Below, one piece after another: positions 1 through 5,399 of a stretch of 9,115 nt of DNA. The stretch lies in NCBI GenBank assembly GCA_902495835.1, contig CABUYS010000052.1, positions 1-9,115 of the forward strand. The letters are read 5' to 3'. The stretch is from an uncultured Oscillospiraceae bacterium (lineage in GTDB: Bacteria; Bacillota; Clostridia; Oscillospirales; Acutalibacteraceae). Both the position numbers and the translations under genes were made by a program. Position 1 is the first letter of the stretch. Each line of letters begins with the position of its first letter. The notes beneath the pieces were generated by a model that saw nothing but the letters and a program-made list of their open reading frames with translations, was not told the origin of the DNA and made no database searches.

Positions 1-128
1 CCGCCATCGGGTATCACTTCATCATCTCTGAGTTTTACCGACTTTGTATTTTTATTCATTCCTCCTGATACTTTTTCGAATTCATTTTCGTTTAAATCTT
101 TAACTTCATTTAAATTTTTATTTTCCAT
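1..128 (-). CDS. Double-glycine leader peptide, array member 1 (partial, runs off left edge)
   Basis: This is the last visible member of the tandem family. It reads from ATG at 128 to the window edge without a stop, giving 42 codons. The start is set by AGGAGAG about 7 nt upstream. The first 23 residues end in LNENEFEKVSGG, which matches the double-glycine export leader: Leu at -12, Glu at -8, Phe at -7, Val at -4, GG at -2/-1. The visible core start is hydrophilic (MNKNTKSVKLRDDEV) and no cysteine has been reached yet. The core outside the window decides whether it carries the CxxC pairs of its siblings. Presence of a real gene is well supported by the leader and ribosome binding site; function is inferred only from the leader class. 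Confidence 0.75.
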   Translation of the reverse strand, partial: MENKNLNEVKDLNENEFEKVSGGMNKNTKSVKLRDDEVIPDG

Positions 129-159
129 GTTTATCTCTCCTACCATTTTAATTTTTTAT

Positions 160-423
160 TTAAAAAGCAAGTGGATCTTGTGCATTTTTTCCATCTTTTT
201 GTTCTGATTCTTTAAGTCGCCTTTTTTCCCAACAGCTTTTACAAATGCTTTCAGTCATCCACTCAGACCCACTCGGATGAAATTCAGTCCAAGTGTTTCC
301 ACATATTTTACACTTACGGTCAAACTTTTCCATAAATTCGAAGCCACTAGCAAAGCCACCGGATACTTCTTCAACCTAATTATCGCTTAATTTTTCAATT
401 TTATTTAAATTTTTATCATCCAT
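160..423 (-). pseudogene. Double-glycine leader / zinc-ribbon peptide, array member 2, interrupted by an in-frame amber codon
   Basis: Read from ATG at 423 (strong AAGGAGG, good spacing) the frame has 87 sense positions to TAA at 160, broken once by TAG at 376-378 (codon 16). The interrupted leader reads MDDKNLNKIEKLSDN, stop, VEEVSGG. The stop occupies exactly position -8, which is Glu in most siblings, so a single GAG-to-TAG change explains it. The core is intact and has two knuckles, CKIC (38-41) and CKSC (61-64), followed by a charged tail. ATG at codon 31 could start a leaderless 57-residue protein, but I see no good ribosome binding site before it. It is either a recent nonsense pseudogene, a suppressed amber, or a sequence error. 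TAG ends gatB and aspS normally, so general recoding is unlikely. Confidence 0.75.
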
Positions 424-466
424 GTTTATTCCTCCTTATTTTTTAATATTTTCACTAAACTATTTA

Positions 467-767
467 TCAACGTCTAGAATATTCGAAAAGCGACACATAA
501 CACTCTTTACAAAGTCCATGCTTTTCCGGTTTAATCCATCTAATTTTTTCCTTAAAACTGTCTTTAAACTTATCCCACGTACTAGGATACCAAACTTCTT
601 CCGTATTCACACCTAAAAGTACGCTGTCCATGATGACTTTTACATAACACGGTAAACTTTATCCCCGAAATAAGTTCCGATATCTTTCCACCGGACACCT
701 TTTCAATTTCGTTTTCTTTTAAACTTCTAATTTTATCTTCGTTTAACTTTTTATTTTCTTTTCCCAT
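467..767 (-). pseudogene. Double-glycine leader / zinc-ribbon peptide, array member 3, frameshifted
   Basis: ATG at 767 (AGAGGG upstream) opens a 61-codon frame to TAG at 582. It has an intact leader ending LKENEIEKVSGG (GG at 26-27), then a core stopping soon after FRCEYGRSLVS. A second frame, open from about 660 to TGA at 467, continues with EEVWYPSTWDKFKD and later HGLCKECYVSLFEYSRR, which contains the second CxxC expected of this family. Joining the frames near 599-605 gives ...RTFRCEY.EEVW...CKEC..., which lines up with CKICGNTW...CKSC in the neighbour at 160-423. The lesion thus sits inside the first knuckle and removes its second cysteine. The 582-767 frame may still give a truncated leader peptide. 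I favour a frameshifted pseudogene; a sequencing indel is the main alternative. Confidence 0.65.
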
Positions 768-788
768 ACTTATCCCTCTTATCTTATT

Positions 789-1109
789 TTAATTCTTAGT
801 CTCGGTAACAGTCGGTCTTTGTTTGGTTTCTTTTAATTCTTGTCTTGATTTTTTCATTCTATCCAACATATTGCGACCTGCTCGACAGTCGTCACATATC
901 GGAATCCCATTAAATAACCCACAGACCGTCATTGGTTGGTGACAATAATCGCACGTAACTTCGTGTTTTTCATAATAAATTTTCGGCAAATTTGAGGCAA
1001 AGTCTTCAATCGCTTTTTTAATCCGCTCATCACGTGAAGTATCAGCTCCTCCGGCTACTTCATTGACTTCGTTTTCGTTTAAATCGTTAACTTTATTTTT
1101 GTTTTCCAT
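789..1109 (-). CDS. Double-glycine leader / zinc-ribbon peptide, array member 4
   Basis: This intact 106-residue ORF starts at ATG 1109 behind GAGGAGAG. The leader ends LNENEVNEVAGG (GG at 20-21), fitting C39-type double-glycine leaders. It is followed by ADTSRDE and a predicted amphipathic helix KKAIEDF shared with members 5 and 7. The core then diverges: CDYC (53-56), an extra Cys63, and CDDC (72-75) followed by Arg, a CxxC...CxxCR arrangement like small treble-clef zinc ribbons. The C-terminal third is charged and ends in ETKN, a tail also seen in members 5 and 8. There is no hydrophobic or membrane segment. By leader class it is inferred to be exported and cleaved after GG; intracellular zinc-ribbon function is the alternative. 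No family name is recognised. Confidence 0.8.
   Translation of the reverse strand: MENKNKVNDLNENEVNEVAGGADTSRDERIKKAIEDFASNLPKIYYEKHEVTCDYCHQPMTVCGLFNGIPICDDCRAGRNMLDRMKKSRQELKETKQRPTVTETKN
1026..1052 (-). repeat. 27-bp exact repeat in leader/core boundary, copy in member 4
   Basis: This 27-bp segment, encoding the GG site and ADTSRDE, occurs identically at 1362-1388 (member 5) and 2053-2079 (member 7). Codon-level identity shows recent duplication or gene conversion between the three genes. Confidence 0.85.
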
Positions 1110-1127
1110 ATTTATCTCTCCTCAATT

Positions 1128-1445
1128 TTAATTTTTTGTTTCGGGGGCAGTCGGTGTTTGTGTGGCTTTTCCATTTTTTGTTTCAAATTCGTCAGTATCT
1201 TTAGTAATAACATGAGCTGATCCACATTTTGGGCATCTATAACGCTCAAGACCACCATAGGGCTTCCACCCATCGGAAGATTTACGGCATTCATAACAAA
1301 AAATTTTTACTTTGCGACGTGGCGGCAATTTTGAGACAAGGTCTTCAATCGCTTTTTTAATCTCATCACGTGAAGTATCAGCTCCTCCAGCTACTTCATT
1401 GACTTCTTTTTCGTTTAAATTTTTAACTTCATTTTCGTTTCCCAT
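1128..1445 (-). CDS. Double-glycine leader / zinc-ribbon peptide, array member 5
   Basis: This intact 105-residue ORF starts at ATG 1445 behind AAGGAGG. The leader ends LNEKEVNEVAGG (GG at 20-21) and is followed by the shared ADTSRDE-KKAIED helix. The core carries CYEC (50-53) and CPKC (71-74), the second followed by Gly-Ser, with a Trp-Lys-Pro-Tyr stretch between. This resembles a zinc ribbon of the CxxC-X17-CxxCG kind. The tail is charged and ends PETKN. It is closely related to member 7: the stretch FC.(E/R)CRKSS and its DNA are nearly the same, so the two are recent duplicates that diverged mostly between the knuckles. Another frame opposite its middle (1112-1294) is open only by chance. 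Function unknown; export inferred from the leader. Confidence 0.8.
   Translation of the reverse strand: MGNENEVKNLNEKEVNEVAGGADTSRDEIKKAIEDLVSKLPPRRKVKIFCYECRKSSDGWKPYGGLERYRCPKCGSAHVITKDTDEFETKNGKATQTPTAPETKN
1275..1388 (-). repeat. Long near-identical segment shared by members 5 and 7, copy A
   Basis: This covers the GG site, the ADTSRDE-KKAIE helix and the first CxxC knuckle of member 5. It aligns almost base for base with 1965-2079 in member 7, differing by scattered substitutions and one codon indel (Gln present in member 7). Outside this block the two genes differ more, especially between the cysteine knuckles. Confidence 0.8.
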
Positions 1446-1494
1446 GTTTATTCCTCCTTAATTTTAATTTTTGATGTTGAATAAAATTAATGTA

Positions 1495-1797
1495 TTACCT
1501 ATTTGTTGATTTTTCTACTTCTTTTAGAAATTCTTTCACATCCACTTTAAATTTTTGATTTTTTTGTTCTAATTCTTCATACCGTTTACGGCGACATTCA
1601 TGGCACATGGGTGGGCAACCTGTCATTCCATGCCTAAGCTCATCCATTGGATTAACATATTTTTTAAATTCTCTTTTACATTTATAGCAAACAGACTTAA
1701 TATAATAACCTTTTTCGCGAACCAAAGGACCAATTCCTCCCGTTACTTTTTCAACTTCATTATTGTCTAAACTTTCAACTTTGTTTTCATTTTCCAT
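1495..1797 (-). CDS. Double-glycine leader / zinc-ribbon peptide, array member 6
   Basis: I place the start at ATG 1797, giving 100 residues. An upstream in-frame ATG at 1815 exists, but the ribosome binding site AGGAGGG lies between the two, and the 1797 start gives MENENKV, matching the siblings. The leader ends LDNNEVEKVTGG (GG at 20-21). It lacks the ADTSRDE module. The core has CYKC (37-40) followed by KREF, then CPPMCHEC (61-68) followed by RRKR. The pattern CxxCxxxF...CxxCR recalls probable treble-clef zinc ribbons. The C-terminal 30 residues are Lys/Glu-rich and probably helical, without the ETKN ending. It lies in the same frame as the end of member 7, with a TAG between them. Function unknown; export inferred. 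Confidence 0.78.
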   Translation of the reverse strand: MENENKVESLDNNEVEKVTGGIGPLVREKGYYIKSVCYKCKREFKKYVNPMDELRHGMTGCPPMCHECRRKRYEELEQKNQKFKVDVKEFLKEVEKSTNR

Positions 1798-1845
1798 GTT
1801 TATCCCTCCTATCATTTTAATTTTTGTTTCGGGAACAATCTGGGG

Positions 1846-2124
1846 CTATTTGGTTTTTTCATTTTTTGTTTCAATTTCTTTAGTATGTTCAATACTAATA
1901 GGACCTAATTTACATATTGGGCATACAATACGTCCCATAAAATTAGAGGAGATCCACATCTCAGAAGATTTACGGCATCTATGACAAAAAATTTTTACTT
2001 TGTGACGTGGCGGCATTTTTGAGACAAATTCTTCAATCGCTTTTTTAATCTGCTCATCACGTGAAGTATCAGCTCCTCCAGCTACTTTTTCTACTTCATT
2101 TTCATTTAATTTCTCGTTTTCCAT
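1846..2124 (-). CDS. Double-glycine leader / zinc-ribbon peptide, array member 7 (C-terminal tail truncated by amber)
   Basis: This 92-residue ORF starts at ATG 2124 behind GAGGAG. Its short leader ends LNENEVEKVAGG (GG at 16-17), followed by ADTSRDEQIKKAIEEF. Knuckles are CHRC (47-50) and CPIC (68-71). It is the closest relative of member 5. It ends IETKNEKTK then TAG at 1846-1848, but the frame stays open beyond the stop and reads PQIVPETKIKM, clearly matching the TAPETKN tail of member 5. The tail has therefore been cut by a nonsense change (probably CAG to TAG). The ancestral stop has also gone, apparently through loss of one A in the A-run that precedes AATTAA. Both cysteine knuckles remain, so the product may be functional. 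Function unknown; export inferred. Confidence 0.78.
   Translation of the reverse strand: MENEKLNENEVEKVAGGADTSRDEQIKKAIEEFVSKMPPRHKVKIFCHRCRKSSEMWISSNFMGRIVCPICKLGPISIEHTKEIETKNEKTK
1965..2079 (-). repeat. Long near-identical segment shared by members 5 and 7, copy B
   Basis: This is the partner of 1275-1388, within member 7. The boundary with member 4 is mosaic: member 4 shares the helix-coding part of the block but not the first-knuckle part, pointing to segmental exchange rather than simple whole-gene duplication. Confidence 0.8.
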
Positions 2125-2142
2125 ATTTATTTCTCCTCGATT

Positions 2143-2382
2143 TTAATTTTTTGTTTCAAGTAAAATAGGATTTTGTATTACTTTTTTATATTTTGATACC
2201 TCGGGCTTTACACCTTTGTTGCGACATTCATAACAATATGGGTTACGATCATGGTCTTCAAGGTGTGTCCAAAATGCTTTTCCGCATTTTATACATTTAT
2301 GTTTTTCTAAACGTATACACTCTTCTACTCCTCCCGCTACTTCTCCTAATTTTTCTCCTTCTACTTTTTCAAAATTGTCCAT
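2143..2382 (-). CDS. Double-glycine leader / zinc-ribbon peptide, array member 8 (first gene of the array)
   Basis: This is the first gene in transcription order, 79 residues from ATG 2382, with AAAGGAGG upstream. A longer frame to 2469 is rejected because it would translate through the hairpin and begins directly after the gatB stop. The leader EGEKLGEVAGG (GG at 17-18) is the most divergent of the set: position -8 is Lys and -12 is Val. The core has Cys22, CIKC (30-33) followed by GKAFW, and CYEC (50-53) followed by RN. The CxxCGKxF...PxCxxCR pattern strongly recalls short treble-clef zinc ribbons. The tail ends LLETKN, the ending shared with members 4 and 5. Function unknown; export is inferred less firmly here because the leader is atypical. 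Confidence 0.78.
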   Translation of the reverse strand: MDNFEKVEGEKLGEVAGGVEECIRLEKHKCIKCGKAFWTHLEDHDRNPYCYECRNKGVKPEVSKYKKVIQNPILLETKN

Positions 2383-2401
2383 AAATTTTCCTCCTTTAAA
2401 C

Positions 2402-2438
2402 AAAAAAGTATAATCTTTAACCATGTTAAAGATTATAC
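2402..2438 (-). terminator. Perfect 14-bp hairpin with T-tract between gatB and the peptide array
   Basis: On the - strand the arms GTATAATCTTTAAC (2438-2425) and GTTAAAGATTATAC (2421-2408) pair perfectly across a 3-nt ATG loop and are followed at once by TTTTTT (2407-2402). It has the form of a Rho-independent terminator, although the stem is AT-rich. It begins about 30 nt after the gatB stop, so it can end the aspS-gatCAB transcript. It also lies directly upstream of the first array gene, inside or at the start of that gene's 5' leader, so it could act as an attenuator or as a 5' stabilising stem-loop. Confidence 0.8.
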
Positions 2439-2440
2439 CC

Positions 2441-2469
2441 ATACTATTACTATTTTTATAGAAAGTCAA
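2441..2469 (-). promoter_or_regulatory. Candidate sigma-A promoter for the peptide array
   Basis: Immediately after the gatB stop the - strand reads TTGACT (2469-2464), a 17-nt spacer, and TAGTAT (2446-2441). The -35 matches the TTGACA consensus at five of six bases and the -10 matches TATAAT at four of six, with ideal spacing. Transcription would start about 2433-2438, at the base of the hairpin, leaving a 5' leader of roughly 50 nt to the start codon at 2382. Without it the array would depend on read-through past the hairpin. Assigned by sequence match only. Confidence 0.5.
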
Positions 2470-3885
2470 CTATTTTTTGAGAATTTCTATTAATTTTTTC
2501 TCTATTATTAACGCATCGCCTTTTCCTCTTGTCGATTTCATCACGTATCCGAGCATGGCTTTGAGTGCTTTTTCTTTTCCGGCAAGATAATCTTTTACCG
2601 CAGATTCGTTCTTATCTATCGCTTCTCGGCAAAGAGCTTCAATTTCTTCGTCAGAAATGCCTTTCATATCGCTTTCTGATATGAATTCAGTGACATCTTT
2701 TCCGCTCTCGAGCATCTTTGAAAATGCTTTTTTGGCAAGATTCATGTTAACTTTTCCGTCTTCTATCAACTCTACAAGCCTGTGAAGCTGCTCGGGAGAA
2801 GTCAAAATTTCAAATTTTTCGCGTTCTGCTTCGGTTTCTATGTTTCTAAAAATCTGACCGATTATGAAATTTGAAACTGTTTTTGGATTTTTAAGCCCTT
2901 TGGAAGCAACTTCGAAAAAGTCCGAAACGTTTTTGTATTTAACTATCAAAAGTGCATCTTTTTCAGGTATTCCGAATTCGTTTGTGTATCTTTTAAACCT
3001 ATTTATCGGAAGTTCGGGAAGAGTTTTTCTTATCTCTTCAACATATGACTCACTCAAATTGATTTCAACCAAATCAGGGTCGCCAAAATAACGATAATCT
3101 TGAGCGTCTTCTTTGCTTCTCATGCTTTCCGTGGAATTAGTTCCTTCAACGTAGCGAAGAGTTTGCTGAATAACCTTTTCTCCGCTCTCTATTACAGCAA
3201 CGTGACGTTTATATTCGTAATCAATGGCCTTGGTCATAAATGTGATTGAATTCATGTTTTTTATTTCTGTACGAGTTCCCAAAACACTGGAACCTTGGGG
3301 TTTAACGGATACATTTACGTCGCAACGCATGGAACCTTCCTGCATTCTACAGTCTGAAACACCAATATATCGCATTATCATCTGAAGTTTTTCAACGTAT
3401 TCTCTTGCTTCTTCGGAAGAACTAATATCGGGTTCGGTTACTATTTCCAAAAGCGGAACTCCTCCGCGGTTATAGTCAACATAAACGTCTCCCGCTTTAT
3501 GAACAAGTTTACCTGCGTCCTCTTCCATGTGAATTTGGTGAATTCTTATTTTCTTACCGCTGTTTAATTCGACATATCCGTTTTTGCATATGGGACTGTA
3601 AAATTGAGAAATTTGATACGCTTTGGAAAGGTCGGGATAAACGTAGTTTTTTCTATCCATTTTGGATTTAAGATTTATTGTACAGTTAAGTGCAAGTCCC
3701 GCTTTTATCGCAAAATTTACAACCTCACGATTAAGTTTGGGAAGAGTTCCGGGCAAACCTATACAAATCGGACAGCAGTTGGTATTCGGTTCCGAACCGA
3801 AAGCATTTTTGCAACTGCAAAAAATTTTGGTTTTTGTAAGAAGCTCGACATGAGTTTCCAATCCGACAACTAAATCATAACTCAT
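2470..3885 (-). CDS. gatB: Aspartyl/glutamyl-tRNA amidotransferase subunit B
   Basis: GatB is the kinase and tRNA-binding subunit of the cytoplasmic GatCAB complex. It phosphorylates the Asp or Glu on misacylated tRNA(Asn) or tRNA(Gln) so that ammonia from GatA can amidate it. I start it at ATG 3885, which overlaps the gatA stop as ATGA and follows GGGGGTAAG; the longer in-frame start at 3909 sits inside gatA. That gives 471 residues, normal for the family, starting MSYDLVVGLETHVEL. Visible features are the zinc-site cysteines CSC (23-25) and CCPIC (37-41) followed by GLPG, the QIHMEEDAGK signature, and a C-terminal tail domain ending EILKK, of the type that contacts tRNA. The stop is TAG. 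It is the last gene of aspS-gatC-gatA-gatB and is followed by the hairpin at 2402-2438. Confidence 0.97.
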   Translation of the reverse strand: MSYDLVVGLETHVELLTKTKIFCSCKNAFGSEPNTNCCPICIGLPGTLPKLNREVVNFAIKAGLALNCTINLKSKMDRKNYVYPDLSKAYQISQFYSPICKNGYVELNSGKKIRIHQIHMEEDAGKLVHKAGDVYVDYNRGGVPLLEIVTEPDISSSEEAREYVEKLQMIMRYIGVSDCRMQEGSMRCDVNVSVKPQGSSVLGTRTEIKNMNSITFMTKAIDYEYKRHVAVIESGEKVIQQTLRYVEGTNSTESMRSKEDAQDYRYFGDPDLVEINLSESYVEEIRKTLPELPINRFKRYTNEFGIPEKDALLIVKYKNVSDFFEVASKGLKNPKTVSNFIIGQIFRNIETEAEREKFEILTSPEQLHRLVELIEDGKVNMNLAKKAFSKMLESGKDVTEFISESDMKGISDEEIEALCREAIDKNESAVKDYLAGKEKALKAMLGYVMKSTRGKGDALIIEKKLIEILKK

Positions 3886-5351
3886 AATCTTACCCCCATC
3901 TCTACGCATTTATTGTTTTTGTAATCAGTAAATATTTCATATTTGTGAGCTACATTTAAGAGCTTTGATTCGCTGAATTTCGGTCCTAAAATCTGCATTC
4001 CTATCGGCAGACCTTTTGAATCAAATCCACACGGAACGGAAATTCCCGGGATTCCTACAGTATTCACGGGAACGGTACATATATCGGCAAGATATATTTC
4101 CTGAGGATTGCTGAATTTTTTATTGCATTCGAAAGCCGTGACAGGCGATGTCGGAGTTACTAAAACATCATACTTCTCAAAAGCTCTTTCAAAGGCTTTT
4201 ATTATTACGGCTCTTAAATTTTGAGCTTTTTTATAGTATGCATCGTAGTAACCCGAGCTTAAAACGTAGTTTCCGAGAAGTATTCTTCTTTTTACTTCCT
4301 GACCAAAACCCTCACTTCTCGTTTTGCATATCATTTCGTTTATATCTTTGTAATGCTTTGTTCTGTAACCGTATCTTACGCCGTCAAACCGAGCTAAATT
4401 TGAAGCAGCTTCGGCACATGCCAAAATGTAATAAACAGGAAGAGAATATTTAACTTCAGGGAAATCAAAATACTCAACGGTCGCACCCATTGACTCATAC
4501 ACTTTAATTGCTTCTTCAACAGATGACTTTATTTCTTCGTCCACTCCGTCGTAATATTCTTTCGGAATGCCTATTTTAAGCCCTTTAATGTCGTTATTTA
4601 TATTTTCAAAAGTATTCATTTTTACATTTGGATTCGAGGTAGAATCATGAAAATCATAACCTGAAATCGCATCAAAAACCAGTGACACATCTTCGGCCGT
4701 CTGACCAAGAGGCCCTACTTGGTCAAATCCAGAAGCGTATGCTATTACACCGTATCTTGATACCGCTCCGTACGTGGGTTTAAGTCCTACAATTCCGCAA
4801 AATGATGCGGGCTGGCGAACCGAACCGCCTGTATCTGTTCCTAAGGCATAAGCTGCGATATTTCCCGCTACCGCAGAAGCCGAACCGCCTGAACTTCCGC
4901 CTGAAACATGATTTGTATTATGCGGATTTTTAGCTCCTCCGATACAAGAATTTTCACACGAAGAACCCATTGCAAATTCATCCATATTGAGCTTTCCGAG
5001 CAGTACCGCTCCTTTTTGTTGAAGCTTTTCCCACACGGTTGCATTAAATATAGGTTTATAGCCTGCCAATATTTTGGAACAGCATGTGGTTTCTATGCCG
5101 TTTGTTGAAATGATATCTTTTAGCGCCATTGGTACGCCTTCAAGAAAATCAAGCTCTTCGCCCGAACTTATTTTTTTATCCGTCTTTTCGGCGGCTTTCA
5201 GAGCTTCGTCTTCACAAACCGTAACGTAGGCATTGAGATTGCTTTTTTTTATTTCGCTTAAATATTTTTCTGTCAATTCTTTACAGGAAATTTCTTTATC
5301 CGAAAGCATACTTTTTATACGCTTTATTATTCCTCTTTTGGAATCGTTCAT
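3882..5351 (-). CDS. gatA: Aspartyl/glutamyl-tRNA amidotransferase subunit A
   Basis: GatA is the glutaminase subunit of GatCAB. It belongs to the amidase-signature family and releases ammonia from Gln for transfer to the GatB site. The 489-residue product has the usual length. The Ser-cis-Ser-Lys triad is visible: Lys78 in GVPMALKDI, Ser153 in SGGSSGGSA, and Ser177 in TDTGGSVRQPA. These sit one residue before the positions I recall for the Staphylococcus aureus enzyme (79, 154, 178). The start at ATG 5351 has GGGAGG upstream with rather long spacing (11 nt); no nearer start is better. It lies 48 nt after gatC and overlaps gatB by ATGA, implying translational coupling and stoichiometric synthesis. 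No missing residues or frame damage. Confidence 0.97.
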   Translation of the reverse strand: MNDSKRGIIKRIKSMLSDKEISCKELTEKYLSEIKKSNLNAYVTVCEDEALKAAEKTDKKISSGEELDFLEGVPMALKDIISTNGIETTCCSKILAGYKPIFNATVWEKLQQKGAVLLGKLNMDEFAMGSSCENSCIGGAKNPHNTNHVSGGSSGGSASAVAGNIAAYALGTDTGGSVRQPASFCGIVGLKPTYGAVSRYGVIAYASGFDQVGPLGQTAEDVSLVFDAISGYDFHDSTSNPNVKMNTFENINNDIKGLKIGIPKEYYDGVDEEIKSSVEEAIKVYESMGATVEYFDFPEVKYSLPVYYILACAEAASNLARFDGVRYGYRTKHYKDINEMICKTRSEGFGQEVKRRILLGNYVLSSGYYDAYYKKAQNLRAVIIKAFERAFEKYDVLVTPTSPVTAFECNKKFSNPQEIYLADICTVPVNTVGIPGISVPCGFDSKGLPIGMQILGPKFSESKLLNVAHKYEIFTDYKNNKCVEMGVRL

Positions 5352-5399
5352 TAATGTTCAAGCCTCCCTAAAACACGTAAAGAAAAATTTTACGCACAT

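Larger units (their letters stand above)
1..2382 (-). repeat. Tandem gene array with a repeated junction module (tail, ribosome binding site, leader)
   Basis: Eight homologous ORFs lie head to tail with gaps of 18-49 nt. The DNA at the junctions is itself repeated. Read on the - strand, a variant of AAAAATTAAAAT, a few bases, AGGAG(G/A), then ATAAA(C/T)ATG and the start of the leader recurs before members 1, 4, 5, 6 and 7, and in weaker form before members 2 and 3 (about 129-160, 424-450, 768-795, 1110-1135, 1446-1475, 1798-1830, 2125-2150). At several junctions the preceding codons also match (GAAACAAAAAAT, encoding ETKN). The repeated unit thus spans the end of one gene and the leader of the next, while the central core varies. 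This is what unequal recombination at leader/junction repeats would produce. Confidence 0.8.

Noticed and set aside
422..616. 64-codon + strand frame beginning MFIPPYF
   Set aside because: It is antisense to the member 3 pseudogene. Its hydrophobic look comes from the complement of AAA/GAA-rich DNA, and it has no ribosome binding site.
1112..1294. 60-codon - strand frame beginning MNAVNLPMGG
   Set aside because: It lies wholly within member 5 in another frame, has no ribosome binding site or leader, and is best explained as a shadow.
1..2382. CRISPR array or non-coding tandem repeat
   Set aside because: The repeats are spaced at about 300 bp, lie at gene junctions and leader codons, and change by codon-compatible differences; they are coding paralogues.
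2383..2469. N-terminal extension of member 8 starting MTFYKNSNSM
   Set aside because: It begins at a TTG right after the gatB stop, runs through the hairpin and promoter, and has no ribosome binding site. The ATG at 2382 has AAAGGAGG and yields the family leader.
1..2472. TAG reassigned as a sense codon in this organism
   Set aside because: Three in-frame TAGs in or near the array tempted this idea, but gatB and aspS both end properly in TAG at family-typical lengths, so TAG is a working stop.
4148..4453. 101-codon + strand frame opposite gatA
   Set aside because: It is the complement of well-conserved gatA coding sequence, with no start context or recognisable motif.
5352..5399. Internal terminator between gatC and gatA
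   Set aside because: A short CGTAAA/TTTACG inverted repeat is present, but the stem is only 6 bp, AT-rich, and has no following T-run; operon continuity is more likely.
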